DNA of 64,000 bases from Campanula takesimana. Its lineage: Eukaryota; Streptophyta; Magnoliopsida; Asterales; Campanulaceae. The stretch covers positions 1,199,480 to 1,263,479 of the forward strand of contig JAOWBW010000268.1 of the NCBI GenBank assembly GCA_026119855.1, written 5' to 3'. A program made the position numbers and the translations under genes. The notes below the pieces were generated by a model. The model had not been told where the DNA came from. It did no database searches and saw only the letters and a program-made list of their open reading frames with translations. Below, in pieces: positions 10,368-21,727 of the stretch. How positions within the stretch are numbered: the stretch's first letter is position 1; each line of letters starts with the position of its first letter.

Positions 10368-11666
10368 TGTAGACACCCCGCCTTGGACCTCTCATGTCCC
10401 GATTGCATACACATTCTTTGTCTTCCTCTTTTCTGTTAAGTTTTGTTACTTTTTGTTAACTTTCGTTACTTTCCGTTAAGTTCCTGACTTACTCCGTTAG
10501 TCTTGGATTTGACTAAGTGGAAAAGTCAATCTTGAGTCTTTGTTTCATTTATTTTTGTTGACTTTCGTGGTGTTCGTTAAGTTTCTGACTGATCTCGTTA
10601 GTTTTGTGACTTAACTGCATAACAGGGTTAACTTTTGGGCTGAAATTTGGATTCCCTGAAGATGGGAGGAGCGTGCTTCCGCCCTCCTTTATGGGGTGCT
10701 CGCGCCTCCCATAGGGGGGCGGGAGGTGCGCGCTTCCCACCTCTAGAATCCCAGATTTTGCCAAATTTCCCTCCTTTTCTGATTTGTAACCCCCCAAAGC
10801 CATTATGGCTTGACTTGATCTGGGGAAGGGCCATCTTTGTGACCACAGAGACCTTACCTAACACATATAAAAACCCCTCCAATCCATCATTGGAGGAGGA
10901 CTTTTCTTTTTCACTCTCTTAACAAAGAAGACTTTTCTTTTCACTCTCTTAATAAAAGGAGGAAGAATTCTTGAATCAAAAACACTTTAAAACACATAAA
11001 ATCCATTTTCAAAGAGTGGTCACTATAGATAATTTGGTTCTTCCCCATTCAAGTACAAGGTACAATGTTCATTCTCTAATAAACTTTTAATCTCATCTTT
11101 ATTTTCTCTCCTTGTTAAAATCTTTTTATTACACTCTTCGTCTTTAATGTGTATGCAATCTCCATAAAAGGGATACAACCAAAAGGCCACTTCACTATTG
11201 AAGTTTGGCCATGGTTACATCCCAACATTCCAAATTACACTTTAATTTTCATTTCATTTCTTCATGTAATTGTTTGGCATAATTGTTACATGTAATCTTT
11301 TAGCATAAATTAATAAATAAAAACAATTCTCTTTTATTTCCTTTTAATTTTCCCCTTTCTTTCCATTGTAATTGTTAGCACTTCTTACATTAATAATTGA
11401 AGGAATTTTCTTTTTAGTATTAGAACACCAAAAGTAGCAAGGCCCGCGTAAGCGGGGCGGATTGGGTGTTTAAGTACTTCCCACTCTGTCACCTAACCCC
11501 CGAACCCCTCATCTCAAGAATCTTTGGTTTCGTAATCAATAAAAAAAGCTATTTTCTTAAGTTTTCTCGCGTTCCTCTAAAACGCGGGTGGCGACTCTTA
11601 AAATCAATTAGACATCCTAGGTAATTCACCGCTCTAGCCAAGCCGTGGTTCCCCAGGGTATCTACA
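10368..11666 (+). repeat. TatA 3' LTR
   Basis: Partner of 2388-3682. It is preceded by the polypurine tract GAGGGGCTC (10359-10367) and followed by the duplication GGTTG (11667-11671). It has the same word array (10668-10740), TATA box and hairpin as the 5' copy. Confidence 0.93.
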
Positions 11667-11671
11667 GGTTG

Positions 11672-14419
11672 CAACATTAATCATAGGAACTTGCGAAGTG
11701 TCTTTACCTAGTGGGTTCATATTTGTTTTGAACAAATGGTGTTATGTTCCTAATGGATATTTTTATTGAATAAGAAGGTGCACCATTAAATATGATTCAC
11801 CTTATTTTATTGTTAATCATATAATGGGACCTTATATCCCTATCTTGGAAGAATAAAAATAATGAGTATAACATAAATAATGAAAATCCAAATTTAAGGA
11901 TGTAAAGCGTGACATTCATGTAGCATTAAAGCCTCAATCAAATGATCAGAAATACATATCTAAAATTCCTTAGGACGGACTTTTAAATTCATAAGATTTT
12001 GAATCATGTGATATATATGAATCTTGGAAATTGATAAAGACACCTTTTACTAATAGTAGTGAAAGAAATTACTCTTTTAGATTAATACATATTGATGTAT
12101 GTAGTTCATTAAAGTAACAATGCTAGAGAGGATTTTCGATAACTCATGGAAAAAGTATTAGTGTACTCTGATCTGATCAAAGTAACAAATATTTGAACCA
12201 TGGATTTGATGAGAATTCTGCAAAAAGTCTGCAAAATAAGAAAAACAGATTCTGAAAACAACAACCGTACGGCTGCAAGCTAGGTGTACGCCTAGGCATG
12301 AGCCGTACGGCTCCGATTTACAGAAATCTGCAGATTATCTGCAAACTGCTATTTTTCACCTCATAATAAGTCAAATTGATCTTTAATTAACCTTCTGAAT
12401 TATGTGCTGAAAACAGTTGCGCTTACTCTAATTTGAATTTCATCTATGGAGGTTCACTATACCATATGAGATATGGAATGAAAGAGTTTCATAATGAAAG
12501 AAAACTTGGTTTGTCTTTCATAAAGATTTGTGATGAGATATTTTTGAGAAAAGTGTTGTCTTGGACAAAATCACATCTAAATCTAGTTAATGTATTTTCA
12601 TGTGATATCTTAATGATATTAATTTTACGCCCTTTAGAGTACAAATCGTTTGTTACTCTAAATAGCACTTTCTAGATAAAACGTTTATCTCTAAAGAACT
12701 AGTGGGAATAAAATGTATCTCGAAGAGTTCGAGACCCAGAAAATGACATAGAACCTAAGATGGAAGTTGAACAAAGTTTCACAAGGAGTTGTGGAAATTC
12801 GTTCAAGTATACACAAGATATTTGCATAAATGATAGGATACTATCTATAACAAGAAATATTAATTTCTCGTAATAGAAAGTAATAAGGAAGATATCATTG
12901 CGAATGATTGACCTATCACCTATCAAGATGCAAAGTCTGCTCCGGGTTTAGATCAATGACTTGGAGTCATGAAATCTAAAAAGGGCAATTCATGTAAGAT
13001 AATCAAGTTTGGAACTTGATTGTTCTACCCGAAGGTTTAAAAACCATAAGGTAGAAGTTAAGTTTTTTTTGGAGAAAACGGACATGGATTGTAAAGTGCA
13101 TATTATTAAAGCACGACTAATTGAATAAAGTTAACTCATAATATTGATTATGATAAAACTTTGTTTCATACCGTCATGCTTAAGGATATTAGAATTCTAA
13201 TTGTCATGACCTCATATTTTGAATATGAAATATGACAAATGGATGTCAAAACAGCATTCCTTAACATGAACATACTTTAGGATGTGTTTGATACAACCTA
13301 AAAGTTTTGATCCATAAAATTCTAATAAAATATACAAGTTGTAGAAATCCATGAGATGGATTGAAGCAAACCACTAGGAGTGAATTTTTCATTTTGATGT
13401 AGTATTCAAAGAGTTTGAATGCATCAAATATAAAACTTGTGATTACAATAAATTTAGTGGGAGCGTAACATTAATCCTAGTCTAATATATGTGGTTGACA
13501 TATAATTCATTTTGAAAGAGTTTCTAAATGAAAGACTTGGATAAAGCCGCTTATATCTTTGGAATTTAGATTTATGGAAATAAATCTAAAAGGTTGATTG
13601 GTTAAAGTCAAAGTACTAATATAGACAGGATAGTGAAAAGTTCACTATACAAGACTCTTAGAGAGCTTACTTGCAAATGTCTAATGGCATCACTCTTGAC
13701 AAGATTTAGTCTTACTGGAAGACTAATGAGTAAGAATACATGATTAGGATTCCATATGCTACGACAATTGGATCTATCATGAGCCATGATAATGTACCAT
13801 GACCGGATGTCTCATATACTTGGAGTATGATGAGATAATACCAATCGGATCCTAGTGAAAGTCACTAGTTAAGAAACATCCTTATGTACTTGAAAAAGAA
13901 CCAAATGATGCATTATTGATCTTTGATGGAGTGAAAGATGATCTTGTAATAGTTACATAGATGCATTCTTACAAACCAACAAAGATAAATATTGCAGTAT
14001 AAAAACATGTTTATGTTTAATAATGGTGTTAGACGAGTTTTAAATATACCATTACTATTCTACAAAAGGGTTGAGTATCTAGTGGCATGGGATGCAACTA
14101 GAAAATTATTTGGATTAAGATACTAATTAGTAAACTAGAAATCGTTTCTATTGTTACTAATTGATGTACCTTCATTGTGTCAATAATTGTTATTGCACAA
14201 TTCTAGGCGCTAATGTCTTATCTAAACATATACTCGGACGTTTCTATCTTATTCGAGAAATCGTCAAATATAGGAGATGTCAAAATATGCAAAATACCAT
14301 ATGATGATAACCAGGATAATCATCTTACATAAGCTCGCTTGCAATAATGATGTAGATCATAACTAAGCTCAATGGGTATTGGATAAACGTTGATTAGGCC
14401 TAGTGCAAGTGGGAGAGAT
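11672..14419 (+). pseudogene. CopA pol remnant (protease to RNase H)
   Basis: Continuation of the CopA coding region after TatA. Segments match CopD in order: the region after protease (11690), the GAG-pre-integrase part (about 12040), integrase (12460-12600, with CATATGAGATATGGA against CATATGAGATGTGGA in CopD), the integrase-RT linker (12700-12960), RT (13070-13500) and RNase H (13900-14300). No frame is open for long, and AT-rich indels and stops are dense. A foreign-looking segment with palindromic words interrupts the integrase part at about 12210-12430. Confidence 0.8.
12263..12312 (+). repeat. Palindromic word triplet with 19-bp pitch inside CopA pol
   Basis: Three 12-bp near-palindromes, AACCGTACGGCT (12263), AGGTGTACGCCT (12282) and AGCCGTACGGCT (12301), start 19 bp apart. 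They lie in about 220 bp that do not match copia pol and resemble a retrotransposon leader (CTGCAAA and TCTGCAGATT nearby). This may be an inserted leader fragment. Confidence 0.6.
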
Positions 14420-15304
14420 TGTTGGATATTATTCCCTAGGCCCTTGAGAAAGGCCTATGCGTTACATCATAGCTTCATTTTTATAGAGATAACAAACCCT
14501 ATTATTATATCTTTTGCATGTTTATTATAATAATCATTGTCCCTAGCACTTATGAAGAGCTAGCATGAGTTTAATGGATAATCATATAATGATTATGGTA
14601 CATAGGATGTGGATTAAACTTGTGGGTACTTGTTGGAGAACAAGGTACTGGATAGACCCGTTATGAGATTTATGTCATGGTCAAATGTCATAAATAAATC
14701 TCATAATAGTCATACCATTTGAATCCTTAGACCTGAGATTATAATGGTCTTCCACATGATGAACATTATGTTTGACGTACTCAAACGATATAAAGGCTAC
14801 GATTGGCATAATCGGATCTTGTAGGGAAGAATGATAAGTAAAGATGGGATTTGTCCCTCTCTCAAGAGAGATATCTGCTTTGCCACTCGATGAGTTAGAT
14901 TGATGATAGTGTACAGCCGTACCCAAATGATTGATGTGTTCAATGTCATTTGCTCATATCAATCTACTCGGGATCGAGAAAGCATTGGATTACATAAGTT
15001 GACATGGACCATGACTTATGTCCAATAAGATATCGCGTGACAAAGGGATTGTGTTATGTTCTATAAGGTAACTTTTGACTTTAAAAGTGATACTAATTGT
15101 GTAGTCATAATGGCTTGCTAGAGTCCGCTTATGACTTACGGGTTCTGAATGGTTCAGACTCGTTGCCAACTTAGTATAATCCTATTAGGTCACACACGCA
15201 GAACGGATTGAATAAAGCACAGAAAACGGGAAAACCTGGATCCTACTGGAAGGATCCGTATGGATGGTTTGGGAGCCACCAAACCAATCCGTACGGATGG
15301 TTTG
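14420..15304 (+). repeat. CopA 3' LTR, truncated after U3
   Basis: Starts TGTTGGATATTATTCCCTAGGC after a purine tract. It aligns with the CopD LTR as far as the variable word region (GGTCACACACGCAGAACGG), then ends at 15304. The expected TATA box, R and U5 are missing; an inverted LTR end follows instead. The CopA words ATCCGTATGGAT (15254) and ATCCGTACGGAT (15287), 33 bp apart and joined by GGTTTGG/CCAAACC arms, lie at its end. Confidence 0.8.
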
Positions 15305-15720
15305 TGTTGGGTTTCCTCATAACATGCGCAACGGAATTAAGCATTTAAATTTTCATGAAACCCAAAGGCCATAGATCCATTCATGCTATTAAGTCAAATT
15401 CATGCATAATGAATACTAGAATACTAACCCTTGATGCCTTTGATTTTGCAACCTTGAATCTTGGTGGAGACTAGAAAGCTTGATCACGAACAAAATCAGG
15501 AACAAGAACTTTGAAGATGATAATCTTCAACCTCTGTCGGTATCCACACCACGAACGAATATCAAGAACACTTGATCTTGGTTGCTAGACCGATTTGTGA
15601 AACACACTTTCACAATTATAAGAACTATATGGAATTTATATGATGATGCTCTTGTTCTTCAATCTAGGGATCTCTTAGAACAAAAAAATAATCCTCTCAA
15701 ACTCTTTGGAGGCTCTTTTG
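15305..15720 (-). repeat. Inverted Angela-like LTR end (R-U5 part)
   Basis: Starts TGTTGGGTTTCCTCATAAC and aligns with the reverse complement of the last ~420 bp of the CopD/CopE LTR, including the segments around the GAACGAATATCAAGAACAC and CTCAAACTCTTTGGAG positions. It abuts the truncated CopA LTR head to head. It could be a second Angela copy inserted in reverse and deleted, or the result of an inversion. Confidence 0.8.
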
Positions 15721-15974
15721 GATACACTACCTAAATTTTGATATTGCACTTGGGTACAATAGCTAAAGATACAGCATCTAAATAACTATTGTATCCAAGT
15801 GTTTTTGAAAATTGCACTTGGATACAATAGCTTAAATGACTAATGTATCCAAATGTATTTTGAAAATTAGCTACTGTATCCAAGTGTATCCACAGTATTT
15901 AATCAAACGGTTATGCTTGGTTCTCACGGTTCTCATTTTAAATGGTTCTCATTGGAGCGCGACTATTTATATAC

Positions 15975-16035
<61 letters not shown>

Positions 16036-16262
16036 TGTGTTTGTGTGTGTGTGGTATTGCTCCAATAAGAACCATTTAAAATGAGAACCGTGAAAACCAA
16101 TTATAACCATCGGATTAGAAACAAAATCAAGAGTCCATATTATAGATATTTGAATATTTCACTTGGATACATTAGCTAAATAACTATTGTATCCAAGTGT
16201 GAAAAGGAGCTACTATATCAAAGTGTATCCATGTATTTATAATCGGGACCCTTGATTTGTGT
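15721..16262. repeat. Inverted-repeat block around an (AT)n(GT)n microsatellite
   Basis: Left-arm sequences (CACTTGGATACAATAGCT, GGTTCTCACGGTTCTCATTT, ATTGGAGC) recur inverted in the right arm (GCTCCAATAAGAACC, AAAATGAGAACCGTG, GTATCCAAGTG). At the centre is (AT)n at 15971-15991 and (GT)n at 15992-16053. It resembles a small TIR element with a microsatellite core. No clear target duplication was found. Confidence 0.55.
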
Positions 16263-16455
16263 TTAATTCAGTGGTTATACTATTATTAGTTAACTATTAC
16301 TATTAATAGTATAAGTTTATTATAATAGTTAACTATATAAGATAACTATTACTATTAATAGTATAAGTTAAGTATAATAGTTACTATAAAGGGTAACTAT
16401 TACTATTAATAGTATTAGTTAACTATAATAGTTAACTATAGAAGATAATTATTAT

Positions 16456-18563
16456 TGTAGCGACCCCAAAACCCGTCCCTATTTATTTTATATTTTTGGC
16501 GATTTTTATTTGACTTATGTGTGCATTTTAAGTGTTGCATCATATTTTATGATTTGCATATCATACTTGATTATTTGTGTTATTTACTTAGTTAGTAATA
16601 ATAATGATTAAAGGAGTTAAATTATTTGTGTTATTTACTTAGTTAGTAATAATAATGATTAAAGGAGTTAAATTATTAAGGTAAAAACCCTTTATAACTA
16701 TCCTTCCTTCTCTCTCTTCTTTCTCTGGATATTTTTATATTCTGCAAACTTCTCGTACGTTTCCTTAGGGTTAAGAAGAAAAAGGTAAGTTCAACCCATT
16801 TCGATTTAATTCTTTTTATTTACTTACCCGTTTTAAAAACTAATTATATAAAAATGATCAGGGCGTTGAATAGGTCATTTCTAGCCGAACAAAACTTATT
16901 TCAGCGATACTTTTTCCGGAAATAGGTAAGTTACTAATTCTCCTTTAAATTTTAAAATGGTCATAGATGTTATATATGATACTTGTAATTGTTATTTTGT
17001 GATTTGGATAATATTCGTATACTTGTAATTTTGGGACAAAGGGAGTATTTAGTATGTTGGTTTGGTCGGGTTCAAAGTAGTGTTAAAGTTGTTTTGAGAC
17101 TAATTGGGTAGTCTTAATAAAGTTATAAATGTAAGTGTTGTACTTTTGGGTCGGTGAAACGGAAGGAGTATAAATAATTTTGGGTTTTGGTCTGTCGAGT
17201 GTGTTGGGCGGCCGCCCAGAAGGGGCGTGCGGCCGCACATTTATCTGAAAAATTTTGTTCTTGAGAAAGCTGATTGTGTGCGACCGCACACCCTGTTTTG
17301 GGTGGCCGCACATTTTCCCCTGATCTTATAGTTTGGTTAAGGTAAGATATAGAAGGTTAACTTTTGTTTAATCTTTGGGGTATTGTCTAGGACCAATATA
17401 TGAGTGTACTGGGATATTATCATTGTTAATGAGAAGGGTGTTCAAGTGTGTGCAAGAATGTATTGTGACCTTGAATCATGTTGTTGTAGACTCTTTGTGA
17501 GTGATTCTTTATGTGCATCTTTGATGTGTTTGGCTTGGTTCATTATTTTAGAATCATTGCCCCGGTTGTTGTTGTTTAGCAAGTATTCATTACTGTGCTT
17601 CTTGTGAAAGTCCAGCTGGTCTTGTTGTGGAGTCAGGCAATGGGAGAATTATAGTGGTACATGTTATGTTCACTATAAGTTTTTCCATTGGTACCTCGTG
17701 TCAGGCGGTGGGAGAATTATAGTGGCACACAAGCCAAGTTTACTATAAGGTGTCCACTGTGCCTTCTTTGTTTCCCCAGTCCAGATTGGCATTGGATGGG
17801 ATGAATTGCTCCCTTTGGTGAGTATTTGGGTTATGACTTTGTGTCATATTTCCCTCTCTGGTTACTTTGGTTCTATGGGTTATGGTTTGGTTTTCGGGAT
17901 CCCGGCTTCAGCTATTTATGCTGCTCAGATGGTTTTCTCAGTTGGTTTTCTCAGATGGTATTCTCAGACAGTTATGGTTATTGGGTAAACCTTGGCTTGG
18001 TATCCACCGGAGTGTGGCCTATGTGGTATTTGTGGAATATGAGTTGATTTTATCTCTGATGCTATGTGCTATGTGATTGCTATGATACTATTCTTTATGA
18101 TTATCATTTTAGCATGAAACGTAGTTGCATTTTAGTATCTTACTGAGATTTATTCTCACGCTTTATTTGTTTACTGTTTTAGATAAAAGCGGGTCTAGGG
18201 GATAGGACACTTGGCACGGGAGGACGTTGGAGTGGTAAGAGTTGGGACTTGTTTTGTTAAGGTTACATTATGTAAATATAAAACCTTTTGGGTAGAGTAT
18301 CCGTACTTTCTATTGTCACACCTATTTTGGATCATGTTGGTGTATGTACATTTGTTTAAAAGTTTGTAAGCCTTCGGCCTAAGTACTTTCATTGTGAAAG
18401 CGTTTGTAAAGTTTGCTTCAAGTTTAGATGAAGTCTTTGAACTTCAAGTGTGTTAAACTTTATAAAAGTATATTTCGAATTTTTTTTTAAAAAGAGTTTT
18501 ATAACGTCTTCCACTCGTGTCCCGAGCGTGGGGCAAGTAGGACCACGGGTCTGGGGCGCGACA
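16456..18563 (+). mobile_element. SoloG: probable solo LTR, 2108 bp
   Basis: Begins TGTAGCGACCCCAAAACCCG and ends GGGGCGCGACA, in keeping with TG..CA termini and typical of plant Ty3/gypsy LTRs. It interrupts one minisatellite unit. Flanking 5-mers are ATTAT (16451-16455) and ATTAC (18564-18568); the unit consensus predicts ATTAC, so this is a target duplication with one change. No second LTR, PBS or coding region is present. Inside are a 51-bp direct duplication (16570-16671), a TATA-like ATAAATA near 17170, and a word array at 17206-17311. The gypsy assignment is from the termini only. Confidence 0.75.
17206..17311 (+). promoter_or_regulatory. SoloG word array (GNGCGGCCGCAC)
   Basis: Four 12-bp words: GGGCGGCCGCCC (17206), GTGCGGCCGCAC (17227), GTGCGACCGCAC (17278) and GGGTGGCCGCAC (17300). 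Pair spacings are 21 and 22 bp. Two are perfect palindromes. The words are nearly those of the copia element CopD (GGGCGGCCGCAC, GGGCGACCGCAC) although the surrounding LTRs show no other similarity I can see. Confidence 0.8.
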
Positions 18564-18867
18564 ATTACTATTAATAGTATTAGTTCAATATAAAAGTTAT
18601 TATATAAGATAATTATTACTATTAATAGTATTAGTTAATTGTAATAGTTAATTATATAACATAATTATTACTATTAGTAATATTAGTTAGGTGTAATAGT
18701 TACTATATGAAGTAACTATTATTAACAATAGTATTAACTAATTATAATAGTTACAATATATTGAAACTATTGCTATTATTAGTATTTTTTTGAAAAAAAA
18801 ATACTTATTAGTTTTAGTTACTATATAGTAACTATTACTTTTAACTTATTATTTACGATAAAAGTTA

Positions 18868-19107
18868 TTCCCTCTGTCTCATAGTAAGAGTCTCCTTCCT
18901 AAAATGGCAAATAATATTTACTATTCATCCCACTCATTCTCTCATAATTTACTTTTATACTCACAACACCAATCAATTTAGTATTTCCTCCCACTTATTC
19001 TCTATCTTACTTTACTTTTACACTCACAACACTTAAATCACTTCCACCATTTCTTATTCTCCGTGCATTTGAGAGGTAGGATTCTTACTCTGGGACGGAT
19101 GGAGCAC
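18868..19107. mobile_element. Stowaway-like MITE
   Basis: Terminal inverted repeats TTCCCTCTGTCTCATAGTAAG and, at the other end inverted, CTCCATCCGTCCCAGAGTAAG, flanked by TA on each side. About 240 bp with no coding content. The terminal motif CTCCNTCYGTCYCA is typical of plant Stowaway (Tc1/mariner) MITEs. Confidence 0.7.
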
Positions 19108-19351
19108 TACTTAGGTAACCATTATCTTTTAATTTATTATTTAAGCTCATAATTACTATAATGTTAACTATAATTAAAACATCATTTTCTTAATCGATCA
19201 AGAGTAAAAATTGACATCATTATGAGACAAACGAAGTAAATTTTTAAAAATTTATAAAGTTATTCTTAATAAATACTATTAACCAATCTTAATATCTATT
19301 TTATACTATAGTAACTAAAACTATTTCCACTATTATTATAAAATCACAATT

Positions 19352-19353
<2 letters not shown>

Positions 19354-19400
<47 letters not shown>
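19354..19400. repeat. (TA)n microsatellite
   Basis: Uninterrupted TA repeat of about 23 units, just upstream of the Helitron-like segment. Confidence 0.9.
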
Positions 19401-19403
<3 letters not shown>

Positions 19404-19404
<1 letters not shown>

Positions 19405-19851
19405 ATATCCTATACGCATTCATGCATACGGATTAAGTGAGAAAAAAAAATAACGCAGCGGTTTACTCTCTCTCTCCGTTTTTCGTTCGTGTATAAAGAA
19501 ACGGCCAAACTAAATATTGCAATCTCTTATATCAAAATTTCCCCTCACAATTCTCACCCCTTTCTCTCTCTCTCATATACGAATCGGCAATTTCTCTCTT
19601 GTAGATGCAAGTAATTTTCCTAAATTGAAAGCTGCAGTAGGCCTTTTGCTGCGCAGCGAATTCTAGTGTAGATGGGAAGTAAGAACATACTCCTTCTGTC
19701 CCGAATTCAACAACTTTACCATCACCTATACAATATCTATCAGCAAGTAATTTATTTATATTTATTTAAAATATTTAATAATTATATAATGTAATTATAA
19801 ATATTCACGCACAGAAAAAAACACCCGTGCGAAGCACGGGTTAATCCCTAG
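19404..19851 (+). mobile_element. Small non-autonomous Helitron-like element
   Basis: The 3' end is well marked: a 17-nt hairpin CCCGTGC-GAA-GCACGGG (19824-19840), an 8-nt spacer and CTAG at 19848-19851 followed by T, as in plant Helitrons. The 5' end is uncertain; a plausible TC start is near 19407 (TCCTATACGC). No coding capacity. Part of a MITE end (TACTCCTTCTGTCCCG near 19691) lies inside. Confidence 0.6.
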
Positions 19852-19936
19852 TTATTTAATAATTATTAGAGCAATTTTATTGTTACCTTTGATAATTATC
19901 TAATTTTCCTTATTAAAATATGCATGATATATTTTA

Positions 19937-20197
19937 CTCTCTCTGTCCCAAAATACATGTAGTTTAAGGGGTTGAAATTTGTCCCAAAATGTTTGTAGTT
20001 TTGCTTTTATCTAGACATCTTTGACATTGTTTGTCAAATATATCCTTATTTATGATGGTAGTTGTCATTGTAAAATATTTAATTTTCTTGGTACTTGAAA
20101 TATTTCAAGGGTAATTTAGTCCATTAGAAATACATTGATTGCTTTTTTTAATTTGTGTGAAAATCCTAGAACTACAAGTATTTTGGGACTAAGGGAG
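19937..20197. mobile_element. Stowaway MITE
   Basis: TIRs CTCTCTCTGTCCCAAAATAC and the inverted match at the right end (GTATTTTGGGACTAAGGGAG), flanked by TA at 19935-19936 and 20198-20199. 261 bp, non-coding. Confidence 0.8.
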
Positions 20198-20199
20198 TA

Positions 20200-20653
20200 A
20201 CTAACTATAATCAATGCCTCTAAACTCTAGCTTTGTGGTTTACTAGCATATATTTATTATTTATTGAGAATAACAAAGCAATGATTATTATTTTTTCACT
20301 TTTATTGAAAACCATAAAAAAGATGTTCAAATAGAATTGTGGTTGTACAAATAGAAAAACCCTTTAAAAATTTAGGGGCCTATTCAAAATTATTAATTAG
20401 CACCTAAAACAAATTACAAAAATAACTCAAACATAATATTTACATGAAAACAATAAAATGGGCCCTTCAAAATTTGGGGCCCTGAGCGATCGCTTACTTT
20501 GCACATGCTAAAAGCTAGCTATGGGCCAGTTGTAGGCTTCACAAAATTATCAATTAAATATAAATAAAAAATACTCAATTTAAAAATAAATATATACATA
20601 AATAACATAGACTAATCTCGATTACAATATAATGTTGGTCAATATATGTAATA
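20200..20653. other. No gene seen
   Basis: AT-rich sequence with fragments such as AAATTTGGGGCCCTGAGCG (near 20470) that look like parts of dispersed plant transposons. Nothing can be assigned. Confidence 0.5.
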
Positions 20654-20909
20654 GTCCCTCTGTTCCATTTGAAATTGCAAAATATTGACAAAAATTGTCA
20701 ATTTAATTTTATTTGACCAAGACATTATGGAAAATTTGATAATTTTAATGAAAATTTAAAATTGTTATTAATTCACCATTAAGAATAGTATCAATAACAA
20801 TTTTTAAATTTTTATTTGGATTATTAAATTTTCATATATTCTCGGTCAAAATATAATTATGTTGACCATTTTAGTCAACATTTTGTAATTTTAAATGGAA
20901 CGGAGGGAG
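20654..20909. mobile_element. Stowaway MITE
   Basis: Left end GTCCCTCTGTTCCATTTGAA, right end inverted CTCCCTCCGTTCCATTTAAA, flanked by TA at 20652-20653 and 20910-20911. The inverted similarity extends well inward (TTGACAAAAATTG / TAGTCAACATTTTG). 256 bp. Confidence 0.85.
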
Positions 20910-20957
20910 TACAGACTAATCTCTTCCGGGAGATTCAAATTTGTTTCGTTGTAGACG

Positions 20958-21708
20958 ATAGGGGTGTAAGTGGTTTGATTTAAACCGCGGTTTGAAACCG
21001 AACCGAACCAAACCATGATGTTTGGTTTGGTTTTCAAGCACTAATGGTTCGGTTCAGTCTCAAATATTGGCAAACCACATGGTTCGGTTTGGTTTGTGTT
21101 TTGACCTTCACAGACGAAACCGAACCGCGGTTTGCGACCGTGAGACCGAACCACCAAGCCGAACTGTCAAACCAAACTACATTTCATAAACTATTCCTAA
21201 CCCCAGTTTCACATCTTATTTAATATTTTTGTATTTGTATTAATATTTATTATTAGATCAATAAGAAAGCCAACATTACATAAACTAATCTTAACTCCCA
21301 TTTTATATTTTACTTGATATTACTTTCATCGGTTGTTATCTTCATTGTGATTTGCGATACATAAATTATCAATTTCTCTCCACGATCTATAGTGTAAAGC
21401 GTTTTTTTCCCTTCGGCCCCTTTCTTCCTCTAGTCTCTCTCTTCATCTGATTTTCCTCTTGAAGACCCACATCTTTCGCACTTCCTCCGTGATCACGGAA
21501 AATTAAAACCTATGTAATAATGAGTTGCGGTTTGAATCGGGATTTGAACCGTAGTCTAAACTATGGTTTTAACCACGTAATTGAACTATGGTTTGAACCA
21601 AACCAAACCATAGCGGTTTGATTTGGTTCGTTTAAAATTTTTCATGGTTCGGTTCGGTTTGGAATTTTCACAAACCGATAACAAGTGGTTCGGTCCATAA
21701 AAGCCCCC
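20958..21708. mobile_element. hAT-like repeat with subterminal GGTTCGGTTYGG motifs
   Basis: Starts TAGGGGTGTAAGTGG and is filled near both ends with AACCGAACC/GGTTCGGTT motifs in both orientations, as in non-autonomous plant hAT elements. The right end is degenerate and no 8-bp duplication of GTAGACGA was found, so limits and class are tentative. Confidence 0.45.
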
Positions 21709-21727
21709 AGTTCTGTTACTTTTTGAA

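Larger units (their letters stand above)
2388..11666 (+). mobile_element. TatA: non-autonomous Tat-like Ty3/gypsy element, TSD GGTTG
   Basis: A complete LTR element bounded by TGTAGACACCCCGCC at the 5' edge and TATCTACA at the 3' edge, inside perfect 5-bp duplications GGTTG (2383-2387, 11667-11671). The LTRs are 1295 and 1299 bp with roughly 40 differences by hand count (about 3%). It has a gag ORF but no recognisable reverse transcriptase, RNase H or integrase. Between gag and the 3' LTR are pol and post-pol remnants and a 19-bp tandem array. It is related to TatB (35044-62639): shared LTR ends, shared gag, shared array unit. Assignment to the Tat lineage rests on the TatB pol features, the PBS type and the repeat-rich 3' region, which is known for Ogre/Retand-type elements. 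Confidence 0.92.
1..15304 (+). mobile_element. CopA: degenerate Angela-like Ty1/copia element, 5' LTR off the window
   Basis: An old copia retrotransposon whose leader, broken gag-pol and 3' LTR can be followed by similarity to the better preserved CopD at 38267-46721. The window opens in the leader. A gag-like start lies near 1495, pol remnants run to 2387, and they resume at 11672 after the TatA insertion. A purine tract GTGGGAGAGAT precedes the 3' LTR at 14420. No long ORF survives; stops and indels are frequent. It is older than TatA, which is inserted in it with a 5-bp duplication (GGTTG at 2383-2387 and 11667-11671). The Angela lineage is inferred from the LTR start TGTTGG..CCCTAGGC and from similarity to CopD. 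Confidence 0.85.
16275..18790. repeat. AT-rich 51-52 bp minisatellite, split by a solo LTR
   Basis: Units start with AACTATTACTATTAATAGTA or variants at 16292, 16344, 16395, 16447, then after the LTR at 18611, 18663, 18714 and 18765, so the period is 51-52 bp. The fourth unit is cut in two by the element at 16456-18563. About eight units, diverged from one another. Confidence 0.8.

Noticed and set aside
15836..16084. 82-codon frame with a CVCVCV run
   Set aside because: It is the (GT)n microsatellite translated.
17083..18076. Short frames within SoloG
   Set aside because: No similarity to Gag or Pol, and inside an LTR.
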